From positions 5,070,001-5,134,000 of the forward strand of contig NZ_CP088014.1 of the NCBI RefSeq assembly GCF_021044685.1: a DNA stretch of 64,000 nt, read 5' to 3'. The position numbers and the translations under genes were made by a program. This document shows, in pieces, positions 7,084-15,338 of this stretch. How positions within the stretch are numbered: the first letter of the stretch is position 1; each line of letters starts with the position of its first letter. The DNA is from Bradyrhizobium daqingense (GTDB lineage Bacteria > Pseudomonadota > Alphaproteobacteria > Rhizobiales > Xanthobacteraceae). The notes under the pieces are model-generated. The model had not been told where the DNA came from. It did not search any database and was given only the letters and a program-made list of their open reading frames with translations.

Positions 7084-7746
7084 ATGGGGTCGTCGGACGG
7101 ATTTGAGTCCAAGAAGCTTGGAGTTCCCGGACAGAGCGCTTCGCCGGGGCGTTTGGCGCCGAGCGAGCATGGTGGCGCGGGCCGTGACACCGCGCTCAGT
7201 CCCTTCACCGGTCTCGGTGAGGCCAGCGCCAACCTCGTCGAGGTGACCGGAGTCATCAAATGGTTCGACGCCTCCAAGGGCTACGGCTTCATCGTTCCCG
7301 ACAATGGCTGGCCCGATGTGCTCCTGCACGTGACCGTGCTCAGGCGCGACGGCTTCCAAACCGCTTACGAGGGCGCGCGTATCGTGGTCGAGTGCATCCA
7401 GCGCGCCAAGGGCTATCAGGCCTTCCGCGTGGTCTCGATGGACGAGTCCACCGCGATCCATCCGGCGCAGATGCTGCCGCCGCGCACCCACGTCACGGTT
7501 ACCCCGACCAGCGGCCTGGAGCGGGCCCAGGTCAAATGGTTCAACCGGCTGCGCGGCTTCGGCTTCCTGACCTGCGGTGAGGGCACGCCCGACATCTTCG
7601 TGCACATGGAGACGCTGCGCCGCTTCGGCATGACCGAGCTGCGGCCCGGGCAATATGTGCTGGTCCGCTTCGGGCCCGGCTCCAAGGGCATGATGGCGGC
7701 CGAGATCCATCCCGAGACCGGATCGCCGGGCCTGCAGTCGCACTAA
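7084..7746 (+). CDS. two-domain cold-shock protein
   Basis: A 220-residue protein with two cold-shock domains. Domain one opens GVIKWFDASKGYGFIVPDNG with VLLHVTVL. Domain two opens QVKWFNRLRGFGFLT with IFVHMETL. The RNP1-like (KGYGFI, RGFGFL) and RNP2-like (VLLHV, IFVHM) motifs for single-stranded nucleic-acid binding are intact in both. A roughly 50-residue polar leader precedes domain one. Double-CSD proteins are typical of alphaproteobacteria, where some act in stationary phase rather than cold. ATG 7084 was chosen after GGGGTT; ATG 7057 is also open. It ends at a 14-bp-stem terminator. Confidence 0.93.
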   Translation: MGSSDGFESKKLGVPGQSASPGRLAPSEHGGAGRDTALSPFTGLGEASANLVEVTGVIKWFDASKGYGFIVPDNGWPDVLLHVTVLRRDGFQTAYEGARIVVECIQRAKGYQAFRVVSMDESTAIHPAQMLPPRTHVTVTPTSGLERAQVKWFNRLRGFGFLTCGEGTPDIFVHMETLRRFGMTELRPGQYVLVRFGPGSKGMMAAEIHPETGSPGLQSH

Positions 7747-7776
7747 TTTAGACGGGTCCGTTCCCGCAATCGTGAG

Positions 7777-7814
7777 CAGAGGCGCGCCGGCTGGCCGGCG
7801 CGCCTCTGGCTTTT
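7777..7814 (+). terminator. Rho-independent terminator of the cold-shock gene
   Basis: CAGAGGCGCGCCGG / CCGGCGCGCCTCTG, a perfect 14-bp stem with a 4-base loop, followed by GCTTTT. Confidence 0.88.
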
Positions 7815-7865
7815 CCGGCGACCGCCGCGTAAGGACTGCTCCAGTCCCACGCCTCGAGTATTCCC

Positions 7866-8354
7866 ATGATGTCTGATCGAAAGGCCGTCTGGTCCGCTCT
7901 GAAGGGCTGGCTGGTCGCCATCCTCGTCGTTGCCGGCGCCACAGCGGCCACCGGGTCTGTTGTCCACGCCGCGAGCTTCCAGCCGCTCGAGATCGTCACC
8001 AAGAACGGCGTGCAGGTGTTCTCGGTCGAGATGGCGACGACCGAGGAGGAGAAGCAGACCGGACTGATGTACCGAAAGGAACTGCCTGATGGCAAAGGCA
8101 TGCTGTTCGACTTTAATCCCGAGCAGGAAATCTCGATGTGGATGAAGAACACCTATGTCTCTCTCGACATGATCTTCATCCGCGCCGACGGCCGCATCCT
8201 GCGCATCGCCGAGAATACCGAGCCGATGTCGACCAAGATCATCTCGTCCAGGGGCCCCGCCCGGGCCGTGCTGGAGGTCGTGGCGGGAACGGCGCAGAAA
8301 TACGGCATCCGCCCCGGCGACCGCGTCGGCCATCCGCTGTTCGGCAGCAAATAG
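7866..8354 (+). CDS. exported DUF192 family protein
   Basis: A 162-residue protein with an N-terminal hydrophobic export segment (WLVAILVVAGATAATG...VVHAA). The DUF192 core follows: QVFSVEMATTEEEKQTGLMY, GMLFDF, MWMKNTYVSLDMIFI, and an AVLEV strand. The family folds as a small beta-barrel with a conserved acidic/aromatic groove; its substrate is unknown. MMSDRK offers two starts; the first ATG is given. It is followed by tRNA-Pro. Confidence 0.9.
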   Translation: MMSDRKAVWSALKGWLVAILVVAGATAATGSVVHAASFQPLEIVTKNGVQVFSVEMATTEEEKQTGLMYRKELPDGKGMLFDFNPEQEISMWMKNTYVSLDMIFIRADGRILRIAENTEPMSTKIISSRGPARAVLEVVAGTAQKYGIRPGDRVGHPLFGSK

Positions 8355-8450
8355 GCCGGACAGGCGAGGGCGTTTCCGGGGCCGCAGGCGGCCTCCAGGA
8401 AGCTTGCTGGCGCATTGGGAAGCGTGTATCGACGGGGCTCGCAGGACATT

Positions 8451-8527
8451 CGGGGTATAGCGCAGCCTGGTAGCGCGGCAGTTTTGGGTACTGCAGGTCG
8501 TTGGTTCGAATCCAGCTGCCCCGACCA
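8451..8527 (+). tRNA. tRNA-Pro(TGG)
   Basis: A 77-nt cloverleaf. Acceptor CGGGGTA pairs with TGCCCCG, the D arm is AGCGCAGCCTGGTAGCGCG, the anticodon stem GCAGT/ACTGC carries the loop TTTGGGT (anticodon TGG), the T arm contains GGTTCGAATCC, and the 3' CCA is encoded. Confidence 0.97.
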
Positions 8528-8580
8528 GTCCCGGCGATCCCCAGCGAGGCGTCCCAAGGCCGATACCGCCCCCTCCAGGC

Positions 8581-8832
8581 TCAGAACAGTAGCCAATTGA
8601 GCAGGCGCCAGCCGATCCAGGCGAGGGCGCATATCCAGCCAAACATCGCGACGACGGCGAGGCCGAGACCGCAGAGTGCGACCAGCGAGCTTCCGGTCTC
8701 CGGCGGCTCGGCAAGCGTCTTGTCGGCAAGCGTCTTGTCAGCAAGGGTCTTGGGTGCATCGACCTGGTTCGTTCCGTCGCCTTGCCCTGCTGCCTGCTCG
8801 TCCTTCACCACGGCTCGTTCGCGAATGTTCAC
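8581..8832 (-). CDS. C-terminally anchored membrane protein with a KTLAD repeat
   Basis: An 83-residue protein from GTG 8832 (CTGGAGC upstream). The N-terminal half is polar and carries three copies of K-T-L-A-D/E encoded by a 15-bp tandem repeat (about 8708-8752). The C-terminal half is a hydrophobic hairpin or single anchor (LVALCGLGLAVVAMFGWICA, AWIGWRLLNWLLF). Copy number of the repeat may vary between strains. Function unknown. Confidence 0.65.
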   Translation of the reverse strand: MNIRERAVVKDEQAAGQGDGTNQVDAPKTLADKTLADKTLAEPPETGSSLVALCGLGLAVVAMFGWICALAWIGWRLLNWLLF

Positions 8833-9659
8833 CGGCACGCTCCAGCTCACATGGAGTAGGGGCAAGCGGGCACGCTGCGCACACCTTTCGACGCCCCTGA
8901 TCGGGAAAAAGCTGCAACGCCTGGCGTGGTGATTGGTTGCGGCCGTCAGAGCCGAAAGGCACTGCGAACGCCTTGGCTCACGCTCATGGCGCGGCGACCT
9001 CAGCGCGAGATTCAAGCCGTTGCGCCCTTTGCAGCGGCACAGAATTGCGAGGGGCTCATCGAACCTTCCGTTCGTCGCCGCATACATTTCCCTATTGGGG
9101 ATTTCAGCGCCCAATGTCTAAACGGACGCCGCCAAGCGATGATATTCCGCTTGCGCGGCGTTGCGCTTGTCAGCCGTTGTTTCTCAGGTCTGATCCGTCA
9201 GTTCGCGGCGTACCAGCCGGACGGAAACGGCACTAATGGCCAGACCGTCTGGTTGTCGTTGGCGGCCTTCGGCGGCTCATGGGCGGGCGTCCTTGCGATC
9301 GGGACGGGCGTCGTCGATCGCAGCGCCAGGCGCAGACATGCACATTGCAAGTTCATCGTGGTCGCCCCGCCCATCGAAACTTTTCAAAATACGTGTCGGT
9401 TCAAAATCACCGCGCCCCAAAAAAACGGCGCGCTCTCAAATCACGAACGCATTCTAGAAAAGTCGAGGCCGGCTTTCAACCAATCTCGCCGCTTGCGCAC
9501 GAGAAGTAAGGTTGACCGGTTAGGTTAAGCGCGAGCAGTGGTTGCAGCCGCCCTGGTGATCGTTATCAGATAGACACCAACTCGCGATGGGCTGTCTGAA
9601 TCCGTGCTCACACAGGGTCACAGTTCGTCGCGGCGCCTGCATCAGTCGAGTTCTGCGTC
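8833..9659. other. gene-free stretch with a partial structured repeat
   Basis: About 830 bases without a convincing CDS; the long open frames have no domain, ribosome-binding site or conservation signal. It contains the structured repeat at 9096-9170 and CGGTTAGGTTAA near 9517, shared with about 4319. It may hold decayed genes or unrecognised RNAs. Confidence 0.45.
9096..9170 (+). repeat. partial copy of the 3293-3419 structured element
   Basis: TGGGGATTTCAGCGCCCA (9096-9113) is the exact reverse complement of 3404-3421. The following 55 bases align with the minus strand of 3420-3350, including the internal stem (GCCGCCAAGCG / CGCTTGCGCGGC here). The stem is kept although the sequence differs. 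The second 14-bp inverted repeat is missing. Confidence 0.6.
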
Positions 9660-9866
9660 ATGTCTTTCGACCGCGACTTCACAACCGCCGGTCCACAATC
9701 CGGTCCGCAATCGAACTGGACCGAAATCTGGCATCTCTGGACCGTGATCGTCCCACGCCGCTCGATCAATGGGCAGCTCGTTTACGGCAGGGTCTGGCGT
9801 CGCCACGACGGGCGCGACTGGATCTACAAGAAGTTCACCGAGTTCGACGGCGAAGAGGCGGCCTGA
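9660..9866 (+). CDS. hypothetical small protein
   Basis: A 68-residue soluble protein rich in Trp and Arg (WTEIWHLWTVIVPRRSINGQ, YGRVWRRHDGRDWIYKKFTE). The alternating strand-like pattern suggests a small beta fold. The ATG has no clear ribosome-binding site. It resembles short Bradyrhizobium proteins of unknown role. Confidence 0.65.
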   Translation: MSFDRDFTTAGPQSGPQSNWTEIWHLWTVIVPRRSINGQLVYGRVWRRHDGRDWIYKKFTEFDGEEAA

Positions 9867-9908
9867 GCCGGCATTGCCGTCGTCAGGCCGAAATCGCTGT
9901 GCCTCGTC

Positions 9909-11081
9909 TCAGCCGGCCTTCGCCGCCGCAGCCGGTTTGGCCGGCGGCGGCTTCAGCGGCTTGTCCTGCTTCTTCGACCACGAAATGTAATAGGCCACGG
10001 TCGTCATGATCGCGATGCCTGCGATGCTGACGAATATCTGCGCCAGCAGCGAGCCCGAGCTCATCGACAGCTCGAAATGGCCGACGAAGGACAGGAATAC
10101 GCCGACGCAGAACACCGCGAGCGACTGCTGGCCGCAGACGATCAGCGGATCGAACACCTTCCATTCCAGGCCCGGCCATTCCTTGGGCACGAAACGGATC
10201 ACCAGGATCACGATCACGACGAAGTGCATGAAGCGGTAAGGTGCGAGGTTGGTTTTGTCGTTGGGGTTGAAGGCCGAGAACAGCCACTCCGGGAACATGC
10301 CGCCGAAGGTCGGGAAGCGGCCGGCCATGGTCATGACCAGTGCGAAGGCGAGATAGGCGAGGCAGAGGTAGAGCGTGACCGGCGCATTGATCAGCGCCGC
10401 CGAGCGCCGCGCGCCGCCCATGGCGCACCAGGCGCCGAACACGAACAGAACCTGCCAGCAAGAGGGGTTGAAGTACCACTGGCCGGCCGGATAGGCCGTC
10501 AGATTCCAGCCGAAATGGCGGGCTGCGAGCCACAGCACGATGGACAGCGCCATCGTCAGGTCCGGCTTGCGCAGCATGAACCACAGCACCGGCGGAAACA
10601 GTCCCATCAGCACGATGTAGAGCGGCAGCACGTCGAGATTGAGCGGCTTGAAGCGCAGGAACAGGCCCTGGCGCAGCGTCTCGGTTGCGTTGTCGACGAG
10701 GCCGGCGACGTTGAACTCGTTGATCATCTCGGAATCGCCGAAGCGCAGCGCGAGATAGCTGATCGAGGCGATGTAGATCACGAACAGGATGATGTGGGCG
10801 ACATAGAGCTGCCAGACGCGCTTGGTGAGCCGGGTGGCGCCGACGATGAAGCCGCGCTCCAGCATCATCCGCGCATAGACGAAGGAGGCCGTGTAGCCGG
10901 AGATGAAGACGAACAGATCGGCTGCGTCGGAGAAGCCGTAATTGCGCGTCGTGACCCAGTTCACCACGTTGTCGGGGATGTGGTCGAGGAAGATCGCCCA
11001 GTTCGCGACGCCGCGAAACAGGTCGAGCCGGAGGTCGCGACCCTTGTCGGGAAGCGTTGCGCTGACGTTCAGGAAGGCCAT
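9909..11081 (-). CDS. opgC: OpgC-family membrane acyltransferase
   Basis: A 390-residue polytopic membrane protein of the OpgC family. OpgC decorates osmoregulated periplasmic glucans (cyclic beta-glucans in rhizobia) with succinyl groups at the inner membrane. It opens RDLRLDLFRGVANWAIFLDHIPDN, the family signature with acidic and histidine residues at the first membrane helix, then NYGFSDAADLFVFISGY. About ten hydrophobic segments follow, with a disordered Pro/Ala/Lys tail (KPPPAKPAAAAKAG). The start at ATG 11081 (MAFLNVS) fits the family; the frame is open to 11171. Single gene. Confidence 0.92.
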   Translation of the reverse strand: MAFLNVSATLPDKGRDLRLDLFRGVANWAIFLDHIPDNVVNWVTTRNYGFSDAADLFVFISGYTASFVYARMMLERGFIVGATRLTKRVWQLYVAHIILFVIYIASISYLALRFGDSEMINEFNVAGLVDNATETLRQGLFLRFKPLNLDVLPLYIVLMGLFPPVLWFMLRKPDLTMALSIVLWLAARHFGWNLTAYPAGQWYFNPSCWQVLFVFGAWCAMGGARRSAALINAPVTLYLCLAYLAFALVMTMAGRFPTFGGMFPEWLFSAFNPNDKTNLAPYRFMHFVVIVILVIRFVPKEWPGLEWKVFDPLIVCGQQSLAVFCVGVFLSFVGHFELSMSSGSLLAQIFVSIAGIAIMTTVAYYISWSKKQDKPLKPPPAKPAAAAKAG

Positions 11082-11337
11082 GCGTCGGGAGCTCTCGGAA
11101 AGGACGGAAGCGCTGATATCGGTGAGGCCGGGCCGTCGGACGGGATCCCGGCGCGGAAGGCGGGTACGCAATTGTCACGGTGCAGCATAATGACTATACC
11201 CATAGGCAAGGCACCCCGGGAGCCGGAATCACCGCACGTTTCCCGAACGGTGTCTCTATACTATGCTGCAGTTTCCACCAACTGCCACCGTGACGCATCG
11301 GAATCGAACGAAAAAGACGAAGAGGCCCGGACCATCC

Positions 11338-11643
11338 ATGACCGCACGCATTTTCAAACCCGCCAAGAACGCGATGCAATCCGGCCGGTCCAAGACGAAG
11401 GAATGGCAGCTCGATTACGAGCCGGAGCAGCCGCGTTCGGTGGAGCCGCTGATGGGCTGGACCTCGTCCGGAGACATGAAGCAGCAGATCACGCTGCGCT
11501 TCCACAGCAAGGAAGAGGCGGTCGCCTATTGCGAGCGCAAAGGCATCGCCTATCAGGTGATCGAGCCGCAGGAATCGATCCGGCGCCCGGTCGCCTATGC
11601 CGACAATTTCTCGTTTCGCCGCGGCGAGCCCTGGACGCATTGA
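11338..11643 (+). CDS. NDUFS4-type accessory subunit of complex I
   Basis: A 101-residue protein of the ETC complex I conserved-region family (mitochondrial NDUFS4/18-kDa homologue). It stabilises NADH:quinone oxidoreductase at the junction of the peripheral arm in alphaproteobacteria. Motifs: ARIFKPAKNAMQSGRSKTKEW, PLMGWTSSGD, FHSKEEAVAYCERKGIAY and the C-terminal YADNFSFRR. As in other alphaproteobacteria it lies away from the nuo operon. ATG 11338 opens the conserved part. Confidence 0.93.
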   Translation: MTARIFKPAKNAMQSGRSKTKEWQLDYEPEQPRSVEPLMGWTSSGDMKQQITLRFHSKEEAVAYCERKGIAYQVIEPQESIRRPVAYADNFSFRRGEPWTH

Positions 11644-11665
11644 TCCTCGGCAAGCTCGATCGGTA

Positions 11666-11750
11666 CGTCATGCCCGGGCTTGTCCCGGGCATCCACGTTT
11701 TTGGGGCGTGTGAAGTTCGTGGGTGGCCGGGACAAGGCCCGGCCATGACG
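11666..11750. repeat. REP-like palindrome, CGTCATGCCCGGGC family, copy 1
   Basis: Opens CGTCATGCCCGGGCTTGTCC and closes GGGACAAGGCCCGGCCATGACG, forming an 85-bp imperfect palindrome. A second copy is at 48061-48147. It lies 25 bp after the NDUFS4-like gene and could act as a 3'-end stem. Confidence 0.85.
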
Positions 11751-11900
11751 GCAGATGGGTCTCTGCCAGCGCATGACGATATCGATCGCGTCCGATGATC
11801 CCCAACTGCGGATGGCTGCGATCCGGCCTCTGGCCCTTGGCACCGATTTCGCTCCGTGCTTCGCTTGCCGTCATGACGTGATCACGGCGGGGGTAGGGGT

Positions 11901-12395
11901 ATGGCGGGGCGTGACCAGCTCGACGGCGTCGATCTGAAGATATTGTCCGAGCTGCAGCAGGACGGGCGGGTTCGCAACAACGAGCTGGCGCTGCGCGTCG
12001 GCGTGTCCGCGCCGAACTGCCTGCGGCGACTGAAATCGCTGTTCAGCCGGGGCGTGATCCGGGCCGTGCGCGCCGTCATCGACGAGCGGCTGCTCGGCTA
12101 TGAGGTGGTGTCGTTCGTTTCGATCCAGCTCGGCAGCCAGGCTCAGCCGGTGCTGGAGGCGTTCGAGAGCTCGATATCAGCGATCCCGCGCATCCAGCAG
12201 TGCTGGCGCATTTCGGGCGACACCGACTATCTCCTCAAATGCGTGGCGCCGAGTGTCGAGAGCATGCGCCAGCAGCTCCTGCATTTTGCCGCGATGCCTG
12301 ATGTGAAAAACGTTCGCAGCTTCCCGGTGCTGGGCGTCGCCAAGGACGTGCCGCTGCCGTTGCAGGAGGTCGCTGTCGCGGCGCCGGCCGGATAG
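11901..12395 (+). CDS. Lrp/AsnC family transcriptional regulator
   Basis: A 164-residue regulator. The N-terminal winged HTH (LDGVDLKILSELQQDGRVRN, ELALRVGVSAPNCLRRLKSL) is followed by a RAM ligand-binding domain (about 75-150; SFVSIQLGSQAQPVLEAFES, WRISGDTDYLLKCVAPSVES). The family senses amino acids and forms octamers on DNA. ATG 11901 follows GGGGGTAGGGG. It lies upstream of the leucine-degradation block, but the AraC gene intervenes, so a link is only possible. Confidence 0.93.
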   Translation: MAGRDQLDGVDLKILSELQQDGRVRNNELALRVGVSAPNCLRRLKSLFSRGVIRAVRAVIDERLLGYEVVSFVSIQLGSQAQPVLEAFESSISAIPRIQQCWRISGDTDYLLKCVAPSVESMRQQLLHFAAMPDVKNVRSFPVLGVAKDVPLPLQEVAVAAPAG

Positions 12396-12606
12396 GGGAT
12401 CCTGAAAGAGACCACCGGGATTTCAACCAATCAAATCATTTACATGAGTCACTCACCTAACTGTGACATGTGATTTCGGAAGCCCTGCGATGCGCCAAGA
12501 CGTGATTGTGGGGTCCGCCGCCCCGCCTAGATGCAAGGAGTGAACCTCAGCCTGCGTCGCATCCTGAGGCCTGTTTTGTGGGATCCTTGAAGCTGGAAGA
12601 GACACC

Positions 12607-12906
12607 ATGACCTCGACCTCGAAGACGTTCGTCGCATCCGCCGCGGCGCTGTTCGCCTCCGCGTTTCTCATGATGACCGCGCCTGCCGCGCAGGCGGAAG
12701 ACTACTGCATCACCAACGGCGCCCAGGCCGCTCATGGCTGCGGCTATCCGACGATGGAAGCCTGCCGGGCGGCGGCCGGCGGGATCGGCGGCACCTGCTC
12801 GCAGAGCGGCGGCGCGAAGACCTCGAACGACGCGATGGCCTATCAGCCGAAGCACACGCAGCCGCGCGCCAAGCTTCGCTCGGGCGGTCAGACCAACTCG
12901 AACTGA
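12607..12906 (+). CDS. DUF3551 secreted protein
   Basis: A 99-residue protein with a signal peptide (FVASAAALFASAFLMMTAPAAQA, cleavage after about residue 30). The short cysteine-rich DUF3551 domain follows (EDYCITNGAQAAHGCGYPTM, EACRAAAGGIGGTCSQSG): four cysteines, probably two disulfides. The family is multicopy in Bradyrhizobium and its role is unknown. It has a good ribosome-binding site (GGAAGAG) and its own terminator. Confidence 0.9.
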   Translation: MTSTSKTFVASAAALFASAFLMMTAPAAQAEDYCITNGAQAAHGCGYPTMEACRAAAGGIGGTCSQSGGAKTSNDAMAYQPKHTQPRAKLRSGGQTNSN

Positions 12907-12936
12907 AGTTGAAATCGACATCGGTTTCGCGACGTT

Positions 12937-12974
12937 ACGGCCTTCGGGATTTATCCCGGAGGCCGTTCGTTTTT
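12937..12974 (+). terminator. Rho-independent terminator of the DUF3551 gene
   Basis: A 13-bp stem, ACGGCCTTCGGGA / TCCCGGAGGCCGT, with a 4-base loop, followed by TCGTTTTT. It also separates this gene from the convergent AraC gene. Confidence 0.88.
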
Positions 12975-13000
12975 CTCGGCCAGGCGACGGCTGGCGCGCC

Positions 13001-14029
13001 TCAGCGATAGCGGCCGCGGAATTCGCGCGGGCTCGCACCGGTCCAGGTCCGGAAGGCACGGGAAAAACTCTTCTCGTTGCGGAAGCCGGCGATTTCCGCG
13101 ATGCGCTTGATCGGAGTGCGGCCGCGCAGCAGCTCCTGTTTCGCCAGCTCGAACTTCGCCTCCTCCTTGAGGTCGCGCAGCGAGGTGGCCTCCTCGCGCA
13201 GGCGCCGATGCATGGTGCGGGTTGAGAGCGCTAGCTCGCTGGCGACATCCTCCGCGCCGAGACTGCGTCCGCGCGCATGGCGAAGCACGCGGCGAACGCG
13301 CTCGACCAGAAGCCGGTCGCGCCGATAGGGCAGCACCGTCAGCCGCAGCGCGCCCTTGAGCATGCTGTCGAGATCGCTCGGGCTGCGCGTCAGCGGCAGC
13401 GACAGATAGTGCTTGTCGAAGACGATGCGCGCGCAGTCCGCATCGAAGCGCACGCTCTTGCAGAAGATGGTCGGATAGACCGAGACATGGCCGGGCTCGG
13501 AATAAGGGAATTCCGCTGCGCGGAGCGAGATTCCGGAATCCACCGCCCAGCAGGAGAAGCCGAGCACGTAGCGGAGCAGCGTGACGAGGCAGAATTCGCG
13601 CAAGGGCCCGAGTTCGCGCAGCTCCCGGATCGAGACGACCGCGGTCTCCTCGTTCAGTTCCAGATCGAGCAGCACGTCCTCGGTGATCAGGCGGTGATGC
13701 CGGCACCAGCGCTTGAGCGCGACCTCCAGTGTCGGCGCCGTGATCGAGGCGCGGCACAGCATGCCGTAGGTGCCCCAGGGCAGCCGCCGCGAGAACCAGC
13801 CGAGCGCCTCGTCGTCGAGCTCGCGCATGGCGTGGCCGGCAAGGGCCTCGAACTGGGCCGCCGTGACCCGCCCATCCGGAGAATTGACAAGGTCGGGGGC
13901 TACCTGACCCCGGCTGAGCGCCTCCGCCGGATCGCGGCCGTAGCGCTCGTAAGCGGCGATCACGCCGCGGACGAAGGCGGCGGGGGTCACGGCGCGACGC
14001 GAGGTTGCGGTCGTGGCTTGAAAAGGCAT
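13001..14029 (-). CDS. AraC-family transcriptional regulator
   Basis: A 342-residue regulator. The N-terminal ligand domain is of the arabinose-binding-like type found in OruR/ArgR-like AraC proteins (residues about 15-200). The C-terminal pair of HTHs (about 235-340) shows LSTRTMHRRLREEATSLRDL and the hallmark IAEIAGFRNEKSFSRAFRTW-TGASPREFR. It is divergent from the isovaleryl-CoA dehydrogenase gene with only 112 bp between starts, so it very likely controls that operon, perhaps sensing a branched-chain acyl-CoA or leucine breakdown product (inference). Confidence 0.92.
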   Translation of the reverse strand: MPFQATTATSRRAVTPAAFVRGVIAAYERYGRDPAEALSRGQVAPDLVNSPDGRVTAAQFEALAGHAMRELDDEALGWFSRRLPWGTYGMLCRASITAPTLEVALKRWCRHHRLITEDVLLDLELNEETAVVSIRELRELGPLREFCLVTLLRYVLGFSCWAVDSGISLRAAEFPYSEPGHVSVYPTIFCKSVRFDADCARIVFDKHYLSLPLTRSPSDLDSMLKGALRLTVLPYRRDRLLVERVRRVLRHARGRSLGAEDVASELALSTRTMHRRLREEATSLRDLKEEAKFELAKQELLRGRTPIKRIAEIAGFRNEKSFSRAFRTWTGASPREFRGRYR

Positions 14030-14141
14030 CGAAACTCCCTTGGAAAAATCCTCGCCAAGTTTGGCGGAAAATGCAACCTTTTCGACCGCCAGAGGGCCTC
14101 GATACCGCTAGGCTCGAAGGCCAAAATACGGAGGAATCGCC

Positions 14142-15314
14142 TTGAATATCCCGAGCATCGACTTCGATCTGGGCGAAGACATCGGCATGCTGCGCGACAC
14201 GCTTCGCGCCTTCGTGGAGGCGGAGATCGCCCCGCGCGCGGCCGACATCGAGAAGGCCAATCTGTTCCCCGCGGACCTCTGGAAGCGCTTTGGCGACCTC
14301 GGCCTGCTCGGCATGACCGCGCCGGAGCAATATGGCGGCTCCAACATGGGCTATCTCGCCCATATCGTCGCCATGGAGGAGATTTCGCGCGGCTCCGCCG
14401 CCGTGGGGCTGTCCTACGGCGCCCATTCCAACCTTTGCGTCAACCAGATTCGCCGCAACGGCAACGATGCGCAGCGGCAGCGCTATTTGCCCAAGCTGAT
14501 CTCGGGCGAGTATGTCGGCGCGCTGGCGATGTCCGAGCCCGGGGCCGGCTCGGACGTGGTCTCGATGAAGCTGCGCGCCGACAAGCGCGGCGACCGCTAC
14601 GTGCTCAACGGCTCCAAGATGTGGATCACCAATGGCGGCGATGCCGACGTGCTCGTGGTCTACGCCAAGACCGATCCGGAGGCCGGGCCGCGCGGCATGA
14701 CGGCGTTCCTGATCGAGAAGGGCTTCAAGGGATTCACTCATGGCCAGCATCTCGACAAGCTCGGCATGCGCGGCTCCAACACCTATCCCTTGTTCTTCGA
14801 CGAGTGCGAGGTGCCCGAGGAGAACGTGCTCGGCAAGGTGGGCGAGGGCGTCAAGGTGCTGATGTCCGGCCTCGACTATGAGCGCGCGGTGCTGTCAGGC
14901 GGTCCGCTCGGGATCATGGCGGCCTGCATGGACGCGGTGGTGCCCTACATGCACGAACGTAAGCAGTTCGGCCAGCCGATCGGCGACTTCCAGCTGATGC
15001 AGGGCAAGCTCGCCGACATGTATTCGACCTGGCAGGCCACGCGCGCCTATGTCTATGCGGTGGGGCGCGCCTGCGACCGCGCCGACCACGCGCGCAGCCT
15101 GCGCAAGGATGCGGCGGCCGCGATCCTCTATTCCGCGGAGAAGGCGACGTGGATGGCGGGCGAGGCGATCCAGGCGCTCGGCGGGGTTGGCTACACCAGC
15201 GAATTCCCTGTGGGGCGTCTCTGGCGCGACGCAAAACTCTACGAGATCGGCGCCGGCACCTCGGAGGTTCGCCGCATGCTGATCGGCCGCGAATTGATGG
15301 CCGAGACGGCCTGA
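14142..15314 (+). CDS. ivd: isovaleryl-CoA dehydrogenase
   Basis: A 390-residue flavoprotein oxidising isovaleryl-CoA to 3-methylcrotonyl-CoA in leucine breakdown and passing electrons to ETF. Acyl-CoA dehydrogenase signatures are ALAMSEPGAGSDVVSMK and, near the C-terminus, AIQALGGVGYTSEFPVGR-LWRDAK. The catalytic base is in the position typical of isovaleryl-CoA dehydrogenases, the Glu of GLDYERAVLSGGPLG. It starts at TTG 14142 behind GGAGGAAT. First gene of a four-gene operon with the carboxylase and lyase of the same pathway. Confidence 0.95.
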   Translation: MNIPSIDFDLGEDIGMLRDTLRAFVEAEIAPRAADIEKANLFPADLWKRFGDLGLLGMTAPEQYGGSNMGYLAHIVAMEEISRGSAAVGLSYGAHSNLCVNQIRRNGNDAQRQRYLPKLISGEYVGALAMSEPGAGSDVVSMKLRADKRGDRYVLNGSKMWITNGGDADVLVVYAKTDPEAGPRGMTAFLIEKGFKGFTHGQHLDKLGMRGSNTYPLFFDECEVPEENVLGKVGEGVKVLMSGLDYERAVLSGGPLGIMAACMDAVVPYMHERKQFGQPIGDFQLMQGKLADMYSTWQATRAYVYAVGRACDRADHARSLRKDAAAAILYSAEKATWMAGEAIQALGGVGYTSEFPVGRLWRDAKLYEIGAGTSEVRRMLIGRELMAETA

Positions 15315-15338
15315 CACGTTCATCCCATTGGAATCATC

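Noticed and set aside
8708..8752. Short regular repeats as a possible CRISPR array
   Set aside because: Units are 15 bp, directly adjacent with no spacers, and are in frame within a coding sequence. No cas genes occur in the window.
8926..9528. A 200-codon frame in the 8.8-9.7 kb gap
   Set aside because: Starts without a ribosome-binding site, runs through the structured repeat at 9096, and has no recognisable fold pattern.
4319..9528. The shared 12-mer CGGTTAGGTTAA as a promoter or operator
   Set aside because: Two occurrences, neither placed at a consistent distance from a gene start; not enough to call a site.
10077..11798. A 573-codon plus-strand frame through opgC and the NDUFS4-like gene
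   Set aside because: It is antisense to opgC and out of frame with the next gene; Asp/Glu/His-rich shadow composition.
12951..14750. A 599-codon minus-strand frame over the AraC and dehydrogenase genes
   Set aside because: It crosses two well-supported genes in other frames, shows only low-complexity composition and has no ribosome-binding site.
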